In this document: in pieces, positions 33,375 to 42,160 of the stretch | Position numbering within the stretch: position 1 is the stretch's first letter | Layout of the letters: each line of letters opens with the position of its first letter | Origin: Streptosporangiaceae bacterium | Lineage (GTDB): Bacteria > Actinomycetota > Actinomycetes > Streptosporangiales > Streptosporangiaceae | Direction: 5' to 3' | Length of the DNA: 64,000 nucleotides | Assembly (NCBI GenBank): GCA_025934375.1 | Contig: JAICYD010000005.1 | Coordinates: forward strand, 1 to 64,000 | Notes under the pieces: generated by a model | The model's database searches: none | The model's input: the letters and a program-made list of their open reading frames with translations, nothing else | What the model was told of the DNA's origin: nothing | Program-made: the position numbers and the translations under genes

Positions 33375-33481
33375 CGGTGGTCGATGCTGATCGCCAACCC
33401 GAAGTAGGCGACCATCCCCGGCACTGTGGTAGCTGGCACCGTGGTAGCTGGCACCGTGGTAGCCGACGTGAAAGCAGCCAT
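33371..33481 (-). CDS. Short upstream ORF coupled to the CHAP gene
   Basis: 36 codons from ATG 33481, with GGGGGGAGG 9 bases ahead, the best ribosome site in this area. The product starts MAAFTSATTVPATTVP and ends GLAISIDHR. Its TGA overlaps the GTG of the CHAP gene. It contains a 15-bp tandem repeat. It may be a leader peptide, or the original N-terminus of the CHAP protein separated by a frameshift in the repeat. Confidence 0.5.
   Translation of the reverse strand: MAAFTSATTVPATTVPATTVPGMVAYFGLAISIDHR
33427..33467 (-). repeat. 15-bp tandem repeat in the CHAP leader ORF
   Basis: Unit TGGTAGCTGGCACCG at 33427-33441 and 33442-33456, with a partial third copy to 33467. It reads ATTVP in the leader ORF. 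Confidence 0.88.
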
Positions 33482-33603
33482 CGCGTGAGCCTCCCCCCGG
33501 ATCATGGCTCATCGCGACTTCTCATACCCCGCCAGGCGCTCGGCTACCTAGGGCGTGATGGCACGGTTACGTCCCCGCGGCCGGCCGCCCGCGCTGGCCG
33601 CCC

Positions 33604-34698
33604 TCAGCTGGCGTTGAGGGAGAAGTTGTTGATCGAGAACGTCTCGGCCGCGTTGTTGGTCGACACCAGCTCGACGCCGTAGTCGATCTGGCCGATCGTG
33701 GCGCTGCTGGTCAGCCAGCCCTTGCTGATGACGTACTTGAAGATCGACAGCAGGTCGACGGTCCCGGAGGAGAAGTTCTGGTCGGCGACGAAGGCGATGT
33801 AGCTGCCGGCCTTCCAGACCTGGAAGCTGTGCCCGCCGGCCGTCATCCGGCCCATCGTGGAGCCGCTGGGGGCCTGGCCGTGGTTTTGCGTCCAGACCAT
33901 GACCTCGGTCGAGTTGTTGTCGGCCACGCCGTTGATCCACACGTCGAAGGCGTACTCGTAGATGCCGGCCGGGGTACCCGACTGGGCGAACGTCGCGCTG
34001 ATCGTGTTGTAGCTGGTGATCTTCGGCTCGTTGAAGTCCATGTGGACGTTCGGGTAGGTCTTCACCGCGCCGTCGCCGGCGTTGTTGTTCATCGTGGCCG
34101 TGACGTACCAGCTGTGATAGGAGCAGGCGCTCAGCGTCTGCGAGACGCTGTAGTTGCCGACGTTCCACATGTCGTTGGTGACGTAGTAGTTCCCGAACGT
34201 CTGGCCGCCCTGCTGGTCAGAGGTGACGAAGCTGGGCTTGCTGCAGGTACTGGAGGCCGGCGGGACCGGGGCGGAGCCCGACGGGGAACTGCTCGCCGGG
34301 GAGCTGCTGCCCTGGGAGGCCGACGGCTTGGCGCTGGCGCTCTTGCTCGCGGACGGGCCGGCGCTCGGGTGCGGGCTGGTCTTTGGCATGCGGGCGATGA
34401 CCGGGGCGTAGCTGACCGCGTGCCCCGCCCCGGCGCCGGCGCCGCCGTTGCCGCCCGCGCCGCCGCCCGCCGCGCCGCTCGCGCCAGCCGAGCCGGCGTT
34501 CGCGGCGGCCTGGCCGCCCGGGCTGCCGTTACCGCCGCCGAAGACCTGGACCGCCGCCACCAAGGCGGCGGCCACGACCACCGCGGTGACCGCGCTGATC
34601 ACGATGGCCGGCTTGCCCAGCAACGAGGAGCGGCGCGGTGGCCGCGACGGGCCATCCGGCTCCTGATATCCCGGGCCGCCCGGCGGGCGCGTACTCAT
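33604..34698 (-). CDS. Membrane-anchored or secreted GH12-like protein
   Basis: 364 residues from 34698. N-terminal cytoplasmic tail (MSTRPPGGPG), one TM helix (AIVISAVTAVVVAAALVAAV), then a 130-residue Gly/Ala and Pro/Ser linker, then a beta-rich domain. The domain matches the endoglucanase clan C / GH12 pattern: FGNYYVTNDMWN, the nucleophile motif STEVMVWTQ, and the second acid in GVELVSTNNAAETFSINNFSL. GH12 enzymes hydrolyse beta-1,4-glucans or xyloglucan. The first catalytic Glu is present; the second is likely the Glu in GVEL. Start supported by a G-rich ribosome site. Confidence 0.75.
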   Translation of the reverse strand: MSTRPPGGPGYQEPDGPSRPPRRSSLLGKPAIVISAVTAVVVAAALVAAVQVFGGGNGSPGGQAAANAGSAGASGAAGGGAGGNGGAGAGAGHAVSYAPVIARMPKTSPHPSAGPSASKSASAKPSASQGSSSPASSSPSGSAPVPPASSTCSKPSFVTSDQQGGQTFGNYYVTNDMWNVGNYSVSQTLSACSYHSWYVTATMNNNAGDGAVKTYPNVHMDFNEPKITSYNTISATFAQSGTPAGIYEYAFDVWINGVADNNSTEVMVWTQNHGQAPSGSTMGRMTAGGHSFQVWKAGSYIAFVADQNFSSGTVDLLSIFKYVISKGWLTSSATIGQIDYGVELVSTNNAAETFSINNFSLNAS

Positions 34699-34853
34699 CG
34701 TCACGGGTCCCCCCCACGTCCGGTGCAGCTTTCCAGCGAATTCCTCCCGATCGTACCGATTCCCTGGTGGTGGCATGGCGGGAACCCGGCATTCCGGCTG
34801 TATTTGCCACCGTCGCGGGCCGCTAATCCCCTGCCGCGCGCAATGACAACACC

Positions 34854-35720
34854 ATGAGCGAGCATGCTCGACTAGCATCGTCTATGATGCTGGGCATGGC
34901 GCTGGACTGGGCGGACCCGGACCGAGACGACCGCGATGAAGACCGGCAGGCGCGCATCGCCGCGCGCGTCGCCGAGGACATCCGGGTGAAGGGCCGCATC
35001 CCCGGCGAGGCAGTGGCGGGCATCACCGACGGCACGCGGTACACGATCCAGTACCCGCCGCGGGACTACAGCGACGGCGTGCGCGCGGACATCGAGCGGC
35101 TGTGGCGCGAGGGTCACGCCGAGCTGGCGGTGCGCAACTACTGGACCTCGCGGGCCTGGAAGGGCATCAGCACGTCGTGGCGGGAGCCCGGCACCGGGCA
35201 GCTGTTCGAGGTGCAGTTTCACACGCCGCAGAGCCTGGCCGCCCGGGAGCTCACCGACCCCGGCTACCGGCGGCTGCGCGATCCGGCCACCCCTGACGGC
35301 CTGCGCGCCGCGATCATGGCGTTCATCGCGGACGTCTACGCCGGCGAGCCGTCCGCGCAGGCGCCGCCCGCCGAGCGCGAGCGCGCCGAGCGCTGCCGGG
35401 CCCTGGCCGACCGCGCCGCGCGCGAGCGGGTCGCCAGCTTCCGCGCCTCGCGGCAGCCGCCCGCTTGCGGCGAGCGGGTGATCTATTACGCGATCGTGGA
35501 CCGCTACAGCTGCGAGGACCGCCCCGCCGGGGTACTGCGCCGGGTGGAGAAGGGCGACGGGCAGCGGGACGAGGCGTTCGGCCGGGACCTGAGGTGGCGG
35601 CACACCTTCTTGCTGTACTCCTGGGAGCGTGGCAACCTCGACAACAGCCTGCACGAGATCAGCGCCGACCGGGCCGCCCGGCTGACCGACCGGATCCGGC
35701 GGGAGGTCACCGCGCCGTAG
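34854..35720 (+). CDS. Conserved actinobacterial protein of unknown function, two-part
   Basis: 288 residues from ATG 34854; a later ATG at 34896 (MALDWADP) is a possible alternative, and neither has a strong ribosome site. Part one contains TRYTIQYPPRDY, YWTSRAWKGISTSWREPGTGQLFEVQFHTPQS and TPDGLRAAIMAFIADVY, a pattern I associate with hypothetical proteins in Streptomyces, including C-termini of toxin-like proteins. Part two contains YYAIVDRYSCEDRPAGVLRRVE and TFLLYSWERGNLDNSLHEIS. No catalytic motif is assigned. CGAGCATGCTCG just after the first ATG is a 12-bp palindrome that might be an operator. Confidence 0.75.
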   Translation: MSEHARLASSMMLGMALDWADPDRDDRDEDRQARIAARVAEDIRVKGRIPGEAVAGITDGTRYTIQYPPRDYSDGVRADIERLWREGHAELAVRNYWTSRAWKGISTSWREPGTGQLFEVQFHTPQSLAARELTDPGYRRLRDPATPDGLRAAIMAFIADVYAGEPSAQAPPAERERAERCRALADRAARERVASFRASRQPPACGERVIYYAIVDRYSCEDRPAGVLRRVEKGDGQRDEAFGRDLRWRHTFLLYSWERGNLDNSLHEISADRAARLTDRIRREVTAP

Positions 35721-35951
35721 CCGGGCAAGCCGCGGGCGACGCCGGGAAAGGTAACCGATGCCCCGGAAAGGTAAGGGTGGCCCTGGAGTGTCGGCCCGGT
35801 TAAGGTCCTCTTGAAGGATGTACCATCCGAGGTCTCCCTCTCCGCCGTGGCCGTGGCCCGATGCGGCTCGGGCTGTCGCGGCCAGGCGGAGAGGGGCCAC
35901 CGGCTCCCTCCCGCCAAAGTCCGATGCCGTCAGGGTCAGCTGTCGCCAGCG

Positions 35952-36419
35952 TCAGCGGATGGGGAATTCCTGGCCGTGCTCGGATTCCGGGCGGGACCCG
36001 AAGATCCGGCGTTCCGATTCAGCGATGGGGACGTCGTTGATGCTGGCCTCCCGGCGGCGCATGTATCCGTGCTCATCGAAGTCCCACAGCTCATTGCCGT
36101 AGGAGCGCCACCACTGGCCCGCCGCGTCATGCGACTCGTACTGGAAGCGCACCGCGATCCGGTTCGCGTCAAACGCCCACAGGTTCTTGCGCAGCGCGTA
36201 GTCCAGCTCGCGTTCCCACTTGCGGGTCAGGAACGCCACGATCTCCGCGCGGCCGGTGATGAACTCGCCCCGGTTGCGCCAGGCGGAGTCGGCGCTATAG
36301 GCGGCGGCCACGCGCTCGGGGTCGCGGGTGTTCCAGGCGTCCTCGGCGGCCTGCACTTTCCGCGCCGCGGTCTCGGCGGTGAACGGGGGCAGCGGCGGCC
36401 GGTCAGCTATCTCAGTCAC
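35952..36419 (-). CDS. DUF1348 / NTF2-like fold protein
   Basis: 155 residues from GTG 36419. The whole length matches the DUF1348 family: [81 protein letters not shown] (split blocks) and [14 protein letters not shown]. The fold is a small cone-shaped SnoaL/NTF2 barrel; the biochemical role is not established. The GTG is within 44 bp of the divergent YqeY gene and has no ribosome site, so it may be leaderless. The reading frame continues upstream only through Arg-rich shadow sequence. Confidence 0.85.
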   Translation of the reverse strand: MTEIADRPPLPPFTAETAARKVQAAEDAWNTRDPERVAAAYSADSAWRNRGEFITGRAEIVAFLTRKWERELDYALRKNLWAFDANRIAVRFQYESHDAAGQWWRSYGNELWDFDEHGYMRRREASINDVPIAESERRIFGSRPESEHGQEFPIR

Positions 36420-36463
36420 GGCGCCAACGCTACTAGCGTCTTGCGCGCCGGGATAATGGACGC

Positions 36464-36886
36464 GTGACTCCTGATGAGATCCAGCGGCGACTACGCGAGG
36501 CGCTGCGCGCCGCGATGAAGGCCAGGGACACCGTCGCGGTATCGGCGCTGCGGTCGGTGCTGGCCGCGATCGCCAACGCCGAGGCCGTCTCCGCTCCCGC
36601 CAGCGGCACCGGGCCCTCAGGCAGCACCGGGCCCTCAGGCAGCACCGGGCCCTCAAGCATCACTGCCCCTGGCGGGAACCAGCACGTCGCCGGCAGTACC
36701 GCCGGGCTCGGAGCCGCCGAGGCGCCGCGCCGCGCGCTCACCGGCGCCGACATCACCGCCATCATCGCCGCCGAGGTCACCGAGCGGCGTGCCGTGGCCG
36801 GGCAGTTCGACTCGACCGGGAATGCCGGGCGGGCGGCCCGGCTCCGGCGTGAAGCGGAGGTCATCGAGGGTTACGCCCAGTCCTGA
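36464..36886 (+). CDS. GatB/YqeY domain protein with a repeat insertion
   Basis: 140 residues. The N-terminal helices ([36 protein letters not shown]) and C-terminal half ([35 protein letters not shown]) match YqeY-like proteins, which resemble the tRNA-binding tail of amidotransferase GatB. Between them lies [18 protein letters not shown], produced by an 18-bp tandem repeat, where the family has a loop. GTG start at 36464 has the -10-like GATAAT six bases upstream, fitting a leaderless mRNA. Confidence 0.85.
   Translation: MTPDEIQRRLREALRAAMKARDTVAVSALRSVLAAIANAEAVSAPASGTGPSGSTGPSGSTGPSSITAPGGNQHVAGSTAGLGAAEAPRRALTGADITAIIAAEVTERRAVAGQFDSTGNAGRAARLRREAEVIEGYAQS
36608..36661 (+). repeat. 18-bp in-frame tandem repeat in YqeY, three copies
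   Basis: Unit ACCGGGCCCTCAGGCAGC at 36608-36625 and 36626-36643; the third copy at 36644-36661 differs in two bases. Reads TGPSGS in frame. Confidence 0.93.
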
Positions 36887-36983
36887 AACGCCCGCCCCGT
36901 GGGGCTATGGCGGTACTGGCTCGCGGACTACGATTGAGGCGGCGGCACGGGGCAAAACTGCGCGGAAGGATCCGAGGGCAGAC

Positions 36984-37205
36984 ATGACTGATGATGGCGG
37001 GCAGGGCACCGGCCGGCGGCCGCCGGAGCCGCAGGGGCACTTCGCTGGCATCCCCTACGACTGGCGGCCACCGACTGTTGAGCGGCTGAAGTCCCGATGG
37101 TGGAACCCCGAGGACGCGCGACTGTTCACGCCCAGGGTGTGGGGCTGGGGCTATGACCTCAACCTGTACTGGGTCACCCACCCGAGCAGCTATCGGAACA
37201 GGTAG
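36984..37205 (+). CDS. DUF5808 domain protein
   Basis: 73 residues. The family core is clear: HFAGIPYDWRPPTVERLKSRWWN, then RLFTPRVWGWGYDLNLYWV. DUF5808 is a short actinobacterial segment found alone or attached to membrane proteins; its role is unknown. ATG 36984 has GAGGG upstream. It lies 97 bp after YqeY. Confidence 0.82.
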   Translation: MTDDGGQGTGRRPPEPQGHFAGIPYDWRPPTVERLKSRWWNPEDARLFTPRVWGWGYDLNLYWVTHPSSYRNR

Positions 37206-37237
37206 TCAGCTGGGGTGCGTTAAGGCGTAGCGCGGCT

Positions 37238-37885
37238 TTAGGCCTTCGCCGTGGCCGCGGCGACGGCGGCGCGGACCCGGAATGACCCCGGTATCAGCTC
37301 GCCCTGGGCGCGGGCCATCTCCAGCGCGGCCGACCACCAGGCGAGGTCGTCGAGCAGGACGCCCATCGCCGCGGCCGGCATCGGGCTGGCCGGCTCGCCG
37401 GCCTCGTCGAACGCCTCGCCCACCTGCGGGAGGATCACGGTGTTGCGCAGCGGGACCGCCTCGGCCTCGACGAAGATGTGCGCCAGGTGCTCGATCGCGC
37501 GGATGGCGCCGCTGATGCCGCCGCTGTAGCCGACGGACCCGACGGGCTTATTGCGGAAGCCGAAGGACAGCCACACGGTGTCGATCGCGTTCTTCAGGAC
37601 GCCCGGGACGGAGTGGTTGTACTCCGGCGTGACCACGATGAAGGCGTCGGCCTCCTTCACCTTGTTGTTCCAGGCCTTGACGGCCGGGTCGGAGTAGGTC
37701 GGGTCGTTGAAGTCGCCGATCGTCCCAAAGTGCTCGGCGAAGTGCGGAAGCGGCCAGTCCCGCAGGTCAGCCACCTCGACGTCGAACGTCCCGTGCTCCC
37801 GCGCGGACTTGACGACCCACGGCACCACGGCGTCGGCGGACCGGCCGGGCCGGGTGCTGCCCACGATGATCAGTAGCTTTGTCAT
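37238..37885 (-). CDS. NAD(P)H-dependent FMN reductase
   Basis: 215-residue flavodoxin-like oxidoreductase. The FMN phosphate loop is IIVGSTRPGRSAD at residues 6-18 and the second flavin motif is VTPEYNHSVPGVLKNAID, both diagnostic of the NADPH-dependent FMN reductase (azoreductase/chromate reductase) family. GSVGYSGGISGAIRA forms the third loop. Divergent from a MarR regulator with an inverted repeat between them, so it is likely induced by electrophiles or oxidants. Confidence 0.92.
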   Translation of the reverse strand: MTKLLIIVGSTRPGRSADAVVPWVVKSAREHGTFDVEVADLRDWPLPHFAEHFGTIGDFNDPTYSDPAVKAWNNKVKEADAFIVVTPEYNHSVPGVLKNAIDTVWLSFGFRNKPVGSVGYSGGISGAIRAIEHLAHIFVEAEAVPLRNTVILPQVGEAFDEAGEPASPMPAAAMGVLLDDLAWWSAALEMARAQGELIPGSFRVRAAVAAATAKA

Positions 37886-37903
37886 GACGCTAGGTCTATC
37901 ACA

Positions 37904-37928
37904 AATAGTTTGTGGTGCGCAAACTATT
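37904..37928. promoter_or_regulatory. MarR operator candidate
   Basis: AATAGTTTG (37904-37912) and its exact complement CAAACTATT (37920-37928), 7 bp apart, in the 66-bp gap between the divergent FMN reductase and MarR genes. AT-rich arms in a high-GC setting. Confidence 0.78.
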
Positions 37929-37951
37929 GACCTGCTAGGTAGTCTCTATGC

Positions 37952-38461
37952 ATGGCGGATACCGAGGTCACGGCTGGTTGGCGAGGACAGCAGGTCCTGC
38001 CGCTGATCGAGCACCTGGCCCGGGTGGCGCGGCGCGCCTACGAGGCCGGGCACTTCGTCGAGGCCGGATGCCTGCGGCCCCGGCAGCTCGTCGCGCTGAA
38101 CCTGCTGCGCGAGCACGGCCCGCTGAGCCAGCAGGCGCTGGGCGAGGCGCTGACCCTGGACCCGAGCAACGTCGTCGGGCTACTCAACGAGCTTGAGGAG
38201 CGCGGGCTGATCACCCGGCAGCGCGACCCCGCCGACCGGCGCCGGCACATCGTGTCATTGTCGGCGGCCGGCCAGGCGGAGCTGGCCACCACGGGCGGGC
38301 AGCTGACCGCCGTTGAGGATGAGGTGCTCAGGGGGCTGTCCCCGGCCGAGCGGGCGACCTTGTATGAACTGCTGCAACGGGCGGTCGGCCCGAGCTTCAT
38401 AGGCACCGCCGCGAATGCCTGCAAGGCCACGCCCTGCGGCGAGCCGCCGTCGCAGTGCTAG
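37952..38461 (+). CDS. MarR-family transcriptional regulator
   Basis: 169 residues. Winged helix: LRPRQLVALNLLREHGPLSQQALGEALTLDPSNVVGLLNELEERGLI (blocks), with wing RQRDPADRRRHIVSLSAAGQ. Standard MarR length apart from a Cys-containing tail (TAANACKATPCGEPPSQC). The tail has three cysteines, which could allow redox sensing, though that is inference. Likely represses itself and the divergent FMN reductase through the inverted repeat between them. Confidence 0.9.
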   Translation: MADTEVTAGWRGQQVLPLIEHLARVARRAYEAGHFVEAGCLRPRQLVALNLLREHGPLSQQALGEALTLDPSNVVGLLNELEERGLITRQRDPADRRRHIVSLSAAGQAELATTGGQLTAVEDEVLRGLSPAERATLYELLQRAVGPSFIGTAANACKATPCGEPPSQC

Positions 38462-38943
38462 GCCCTTCTCCTGATCGAGCCCGCCGCTGCCTTGGTCAGC
38501 CCGCGATCTTCCGCTAAGCCCGCCCTCCGGCGGCGGCCGACCGGCCGCGACCGCCGGGGCCTGGTCCGGGCCGGGACCGGCTTGGCGAGGGGCCGCGGGT
38601 GCTCGCCGTCCCCGGCCGCGGGCGGGAGCTCGCCGTTGTCGATGACCCAGCCGGGGCGGACCTTCGGGAAGCGCTGCTGGAGCGTCGCCATCGGCAGCGG
38701 GATCCGCCCGCCCGCCGCCCCCGCCAGGCGCTGGGCGTAATCGGCCTCGGAGGTGAAGATCGTGACCTTCTCCACGGTGCCGTCGCGGTAGCGCGCGTAC
38801 GCGAACACCGCAGCCCAGTCGCCCTCGGGAGGATCCCCGACACCGTCCCGCAAGACGGAACGGACCTCATCATCAAGCTGGCCACCGAACAACCGGGCAT
38901 ATCCGGCGACGGTCAGTTCGAATTCTGTCACGGGCGACGACAT
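38458..38943 (-). CDS. Hypothetical protein
   Basis: 161 residues, family not recognised. Residues 1-95 look like a real folded domain: FELTVAGYARLFGGQLDDEVRS, DWAAVFAYARYRDGTVEKVTIFTSEADYAQRLAG, LPMATLQQRFPKVRPGWVIDNG (blocks). The last 60 residues are Arg/Pro-rich and probably disordered. It converges on the MarR gene with a 4-bp overlap. It has no strong ribosome site. Confidence 0.6.
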   Translation of the reverse strand: MSSPVTEFELTVAGYARLFGGQLDDEVRSVLRDGVGDPPEGDWAAVFAYARYRDGTVEKVTIFTSEADYAQRLAGAAGGRIPLPMATLQQRFPKVRPGWVIDNGELPPAAGDGEHPRPLAKPVPARTRPRRSRPVGRRRRAGLAEDRGLTKAAAGSIRRRA

Positions 38944-39033
38944 GCTTCGAGGTTAACGGGATCTGGTACCGTCACGGGCGAATTGTTGCCAACTTGTTTC
39001 GCCTGGGCTGGCTCGCGCCTGCCCCGCCATCCC

Positions 39034-39687
39034 CTAGCGAAGGGAGTCGATCCAGGCGGCCATGCGACGGGACTCGCGCTCCAGCACCGCCGGGTCGCGC
39101 AGCGCGCTGGTGAGCAGCGCCGCGCCCTGGTAGGCGGCGATCACCTGGATCGCCAGGTCCCGGGCATCGGCGCGGCCCATCGCCGCGAACTGCCGCTCCG
39201 CCCAGTCGATGGGGATCCGGACCAGCGGGGAGGCGTCCGGGGCGCCCGCGCCGTCGGCGTGCTTGGCCAGCTCCTGGCACAAGGTCCCGTGCGGGCAGCC
39301 ATAGCGGGCCACCATCTCGTTCTCCCCGGCCAGCGTGGCGAACAGCGCCTTCAGCCGGGCCGCCGGGTCCGCCTGCCCCGCCTGGATGCCGCCCAGCATC
39401 GAGCCGATGGCGGCCGCGTGCGCCTCGATCACCGCGGCGATGATGTCGGCCTTGGTCTTGAAGTAGTAGTACACGTTCCCCAGCGGGATGCCGGCCGCCT
39501 TGGCGATGTCGGCGAGCGTCGTCGCCTCGACGCCCTGCTGGTGCAGCATCTGGGCGGCGGCGGCGACCAGGCGCTCGCGCTTGCCCGGCCCCCGTCCCGG
39601 CCCCCGGCCCGGTTCCCTGCCGTGTTCCTTGCCCGGGGCGGCGGCCGCGCTCGCCTCGGTGCTCGTCGTCCGATCTGAGTTAGTCAT
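39034..39687 (-). CDS. TetR/AcrR-family transcriptional regulator
   Basis: 217 residues. HTH: QGVEATTLADIAKAAGIPLGNVYYYFKTKADI, the standard TetR recognition helix. The C-terminal domain has YGCPHGTLCQELAKH, seen in a TetR_C subfamily next to transporters and oxidoreductases. A low-complexity GRGPGRGPG stretch precedes the HTH. Divergent from an MFS exporter gene with operator-like repeats between, so it most likely represses that exporter. Confidence 0.88.
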   Translation of the reverse strand: MTNSDRTTSTEASAAAAPGKEHGREPGRGPGRGPGKRERLVAAAAQMLHQQGVEATTLADIAKAAGIPLGNVYYYFKTKADIIAAVIEAHAAAIGSMLGGIQAGQADPAARLKALFATLAGENEMVARYGCPHGTLCQELAKHADGAGAPDASPLVRIPIDWAERQFAAMGRADARDLAIQVIAAYQGAALLTSALRDPAVLERESRRMAAWIDSLR

Positions 39688-39726
39688 CTCACTGACAAGT
39701 GTAGACGCGCGGAGCAACCTCGTCTA

Positions 39727-39742
39727 AGTTAGTTAACTGACT
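39727..39742. promoter_or_regulatory. Probable TetR operator upstream of the MFS gene
   Basis: AGTTAGTTAACTGACT is a near-perfect palindrome (one mismatch) and the motif GAGTTAGTC recurs at 39677-39685 within the TetR start. Both lie in the short divergent gap. Confidence 0.65.
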
Positions 39743-39780
39743 GACTATTGATTACAAGATTACGAAGGAGCCTTGCCGTC

Positions 39781-41325
39781 ATGACGCAAGCCTCGGCACC
39801 ACCCGGCGCGCCCTTCCTCGCAACCCGCGCCGGCCGGCTCACGCTGGCGTTCCTCTGCGTGGTCGCGCTGCTGGACTTCACCGGCATCGCGATCGTCAAC
39901 GTCTCGCTCCCGAGCATCCAGCGCGACCTGCACTTCTCCCAGCAGGACCTGCAATGGGTGATCAGCGGCTACGTAGTTACCTACGGCGGCTTCCTGCTGC
40001 TCGGCGGGCGACTGGCCGACCTGCTCGGCCGCCGGGCAACTCTCGTCATCGGGACGGCGGTGTTCGGGGTCACCGCGATCATCGGCGGCGCGGCCCCGAA
40101 CGCCGGGACGCTCGTCGGTGCCCGGCTCGCCCAGGGCATCGGCGCCGCCCTGATGACTCCGGCCGCGCTGTCCATCCTCACCACGAGCTTCAACGCCGGC
40201 ACCGACCGGGTCAAGGCGCTCGGCGCGTGGGGCGCCATGGGCGGCCTGGGCGGGGTCCTCGGGGTCTTCCTCGGCGGCGTCATCTCCGCCGGGCCCGGCT
40301 GGCGGTGGGTGTTCTACGTCAACCCGCCGCTGTGCGCGGTCGTGATCATCGCGGCGTACCTGCTGATCAGCGGGGAGGCGCCCCGCCGATCGGGGCTGGC
40401 GAGCTTCGACGTGCTGGGCGCGCTGCTGGGCACCGGCGGGATGCTGCTGCTCATCTACGCCCTGGTCAAGGCACCCGAGGATGGGTGGGGGTCGGCACGG
40501 ACGATCGGCGAGCTAGCCGGCGCCGCCGCGCTTTTCACCGCCCTGGTCATCAACGAGCTCCGGCACCCCAACCCGGTGCTGCCGCTATCGATCTTCCGGG
40601 TCAAGGGACTGGCCGCCACCGACGCGGCGAACGTCCTCGCACTGGCCGGGTTCAACTCCGTGTTCTTCTTCATGACCTTGTACATGCAGGAGGTCCTGCA
40701 CTTTTCCGCGCTGCGCGCTGGGGTCGCGTACGTCCCGATCGCGGCCATCGTCGTCGTCGGGTCGATCGGCGGCTCCGGCCTGGTCCCGCGTCTGGGCACC
40801 CGCCCGCTCATCGTCGCCGGCGCGGGCATCGCGACCGGCGGCATGTACTGGATCTCCCGGATCCCGGTGCACGGCTCCTACTGGAGCGACATCTTCCCGG
40901 CGATGATGATCATGGGCCTGGGCCTGGGCCTTGTCTTCGTCGCCGTTCAGATCGCCGGCAACGCCGGCGTGCCACCGGACAAGGCCGGCCTGGCCGGGGC
41001 GCTGATCACCGCGTCCTTCCAGCTTGGCGTGGCGCTCGGCCTGGCCATCTTGTCCGCGCTGGCCACCGCGCGCACGCACTCGCTGCTGGTCGCCCGTCAC
41101 CCGGTCCCGGACGCCCTGGTCGGCGGCTACACGCGGGCGCTGCTGGGCGCCGCCATCTTCGCCGGCGCCGTGGTCTTGATCGGGCTGCGCACCGCCAACA
41201 CCAAGGGCGAGCCCCTGGGCGGGACCCCGGCCGAGATCACCGGGGTGGACGTCCCCGGCGCCGCGGCGAACCGCGTGCCCAGGTCGCCCGCCAGCGCCGG
41301 GGAGGAAACGACGACGTTCGGCTGA
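39781..41325 (+). CDS. MFS drug exporter, DHA2 (14-TM, EmrB/QacA) family
   Basis: 514 residues, about 14 hydrophobic segments. Family motifs: LDFTGIAIVNVSLPSIQRDL in TM1 (motif D1), LLGGRLADLLGRRATLVIG (motif A) and GARLAQGIGAALMTPAALSIL (motif B) followed by GAWGAMGGLGGVLGVFLGG (motif C, antiporter). It exports lipophilic compounds or antibiotics using the proton gradient. AAGGAG lies upstream of ATG 39781. The C-terminal tail is soluble and Pro-rich. Regulated by the divergent TetR. Confidence 0.93.
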   Translation: MTQASAPPGAPFLATRAGRLTLAFLCVVALLDFTGIAIVNVSLPSIQRDLHFSQQDLQWVISGYVVTYGGFLLLGGRLADLLGRRATLVIGTAVFGVTAIIGGAAPNAGTLVGARLAQGIGAALMTPAALSILTTSFNAGTDRVKALGAWGAMGGLGGVLGVFLGGVISAGPGWRWVFYVNPPLCAVVIIAAYLLISGEAPRRSGLASFDVLGALLGTGGMLLLIYALVKAPEDGWGSARTIGELAGAAALFTALVINELRHPNPVLPLSIFRVKGLAATDAANVLALAGFNSVFFFMTLYMQEVLHFSALRAGVAYVPIAAIVVVGSIGGSGLVPRLGTRPLIVAGAGIATGGMYWISRIPVHGSYWSDIFPAMMIMGLGLGLVFVAVQIAGNAGVPPDKAGLAGALITASFQLGVALGLAILSALATARTHSLLVARHPVPDALVGGYTRALLGAAIFAGAVVLIGLRTANTKGEPLGGTPAEITGVDVPGAAANRVPRSPASAGEETTTFG

Positions 41326-41338
41326 CCGGGGACCCCGC

Positions 41339-42160
41339 CTAGACGAGCGGGCGCACCTGCCCGGCGGCCCAGCTCACGTAACCGACGGGATCACCCGCCA
41401 CGGTAGAAGGCTGCCGGGGCTGGAGGACGACGCTGTCGGCTCCCGCCCCGGCCAGCTCGGCCGCCGCGCGCGCCACGTCCGCGGCCGGCTCGTCCATGGA
41501 CGCCTCCAGGTAGACCACCAGGCGGTGCGGGTCGGTGCGGCCCGCCCGGGCGCGGCCTGCGTCGATGCGCTCGCGGGCGGCGCGCAGCTCCGCCGCCCCG
41601 GTCCCCCCGACCAGGACCGTCCCGTCGACGATCTCGCCGGACAGCACCTGCGTGCGCGGCCCGATCGCCCCCGCGAAGATGGGCGGCCCGGGGGACACCG
41701 CCGGTGGGGACACCGCAGGCCACACGAGCGCCACCTCGTCCAGGTGCACGTAGCGCCCGGAGGCGCTCACCTTCTCCCCGCGCAGCAGGGCGCGCAGGGC
41801 GGGAAGGTACTCCCGCAGCAGCGTCATCGGCGACTCGGCCCTCACCCCGGCCTGCCCCATCCACTCCTGCACGCCGTGCCCTACGCCGATGATCGCCCGG
41901 TCCGGGAACATCCGGCACAGCGTCGCGGCCTCCATCGCCGCCAGCGCCACGTTCCGCAGCGGCACCGGCAGCACGCCGAGCCCCACCTTGATCCGCGACG
42001 TCCACGCGAGCGCGGCCGCGCAGGCGGCGATGCCCCCGCCCCAGAAGCAGTCCTCCCACAGCCAGAGCTCATCGAGGCCCGCCTCATCGGCCGCCACGGC
42101 CACGTCACGCAACTGCTCAGGGGGCACGGCCGGCCAGCACACGGCGCCAAGGCTTGTCAT
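41339..42160 (-). CDS. LLM class flavin-dependent oxidoreductase
   Basis: 273-residue luciferase-like monooxygenase of the F420/FMN type. Characteristic blocks: LRDVAVAADEAGLDELWLWEDCFWGG, TSRIKVGLGVLPVPLRNVALAAMEAATL, DRAIIGVGHGVQEWMGQAG, and the ending region with VVYLEASMDEP. It follows the MFS exporter convergently with a 13-bp gap. Cofactor (F420 versus FMN) cannot be settled by eye. The start at 42160 is chosen because family homology begins there; an in-frame upstream extension is unconvincing. Confidence 0.87.
   Translation of the reverse strand: MTSLGAVCWPAVPPEQLRDVAVAADEAGLDELWLWEDCFWGGGIAACAAALAWTSRIKVGLGVLPVPLRNVALAAMEAATLCRMFPDRAIIGVGHGVQEWMGQAGVRAESPMTLLREYLPALRALLRGEKVSASGRYVHLDEVALVWPAVSPPAVSPGPPIFAGAIGPRTQVLSGEIVDGTVLVGGTGAAELRAARERIDAGRARAGRTDPHRLVVYLEASMDEPAADVARAAAELAGAGADSVVLQPRQPSTVAGDPVGYVSWAAGQVRPLV

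Noticed and set aside
38492-39678. Rightward ORFs over the hypothetical and TetR genes
   Set aside because: Reverse-strand shadows of the leftward genes, with Arg/Pro-rich composition.
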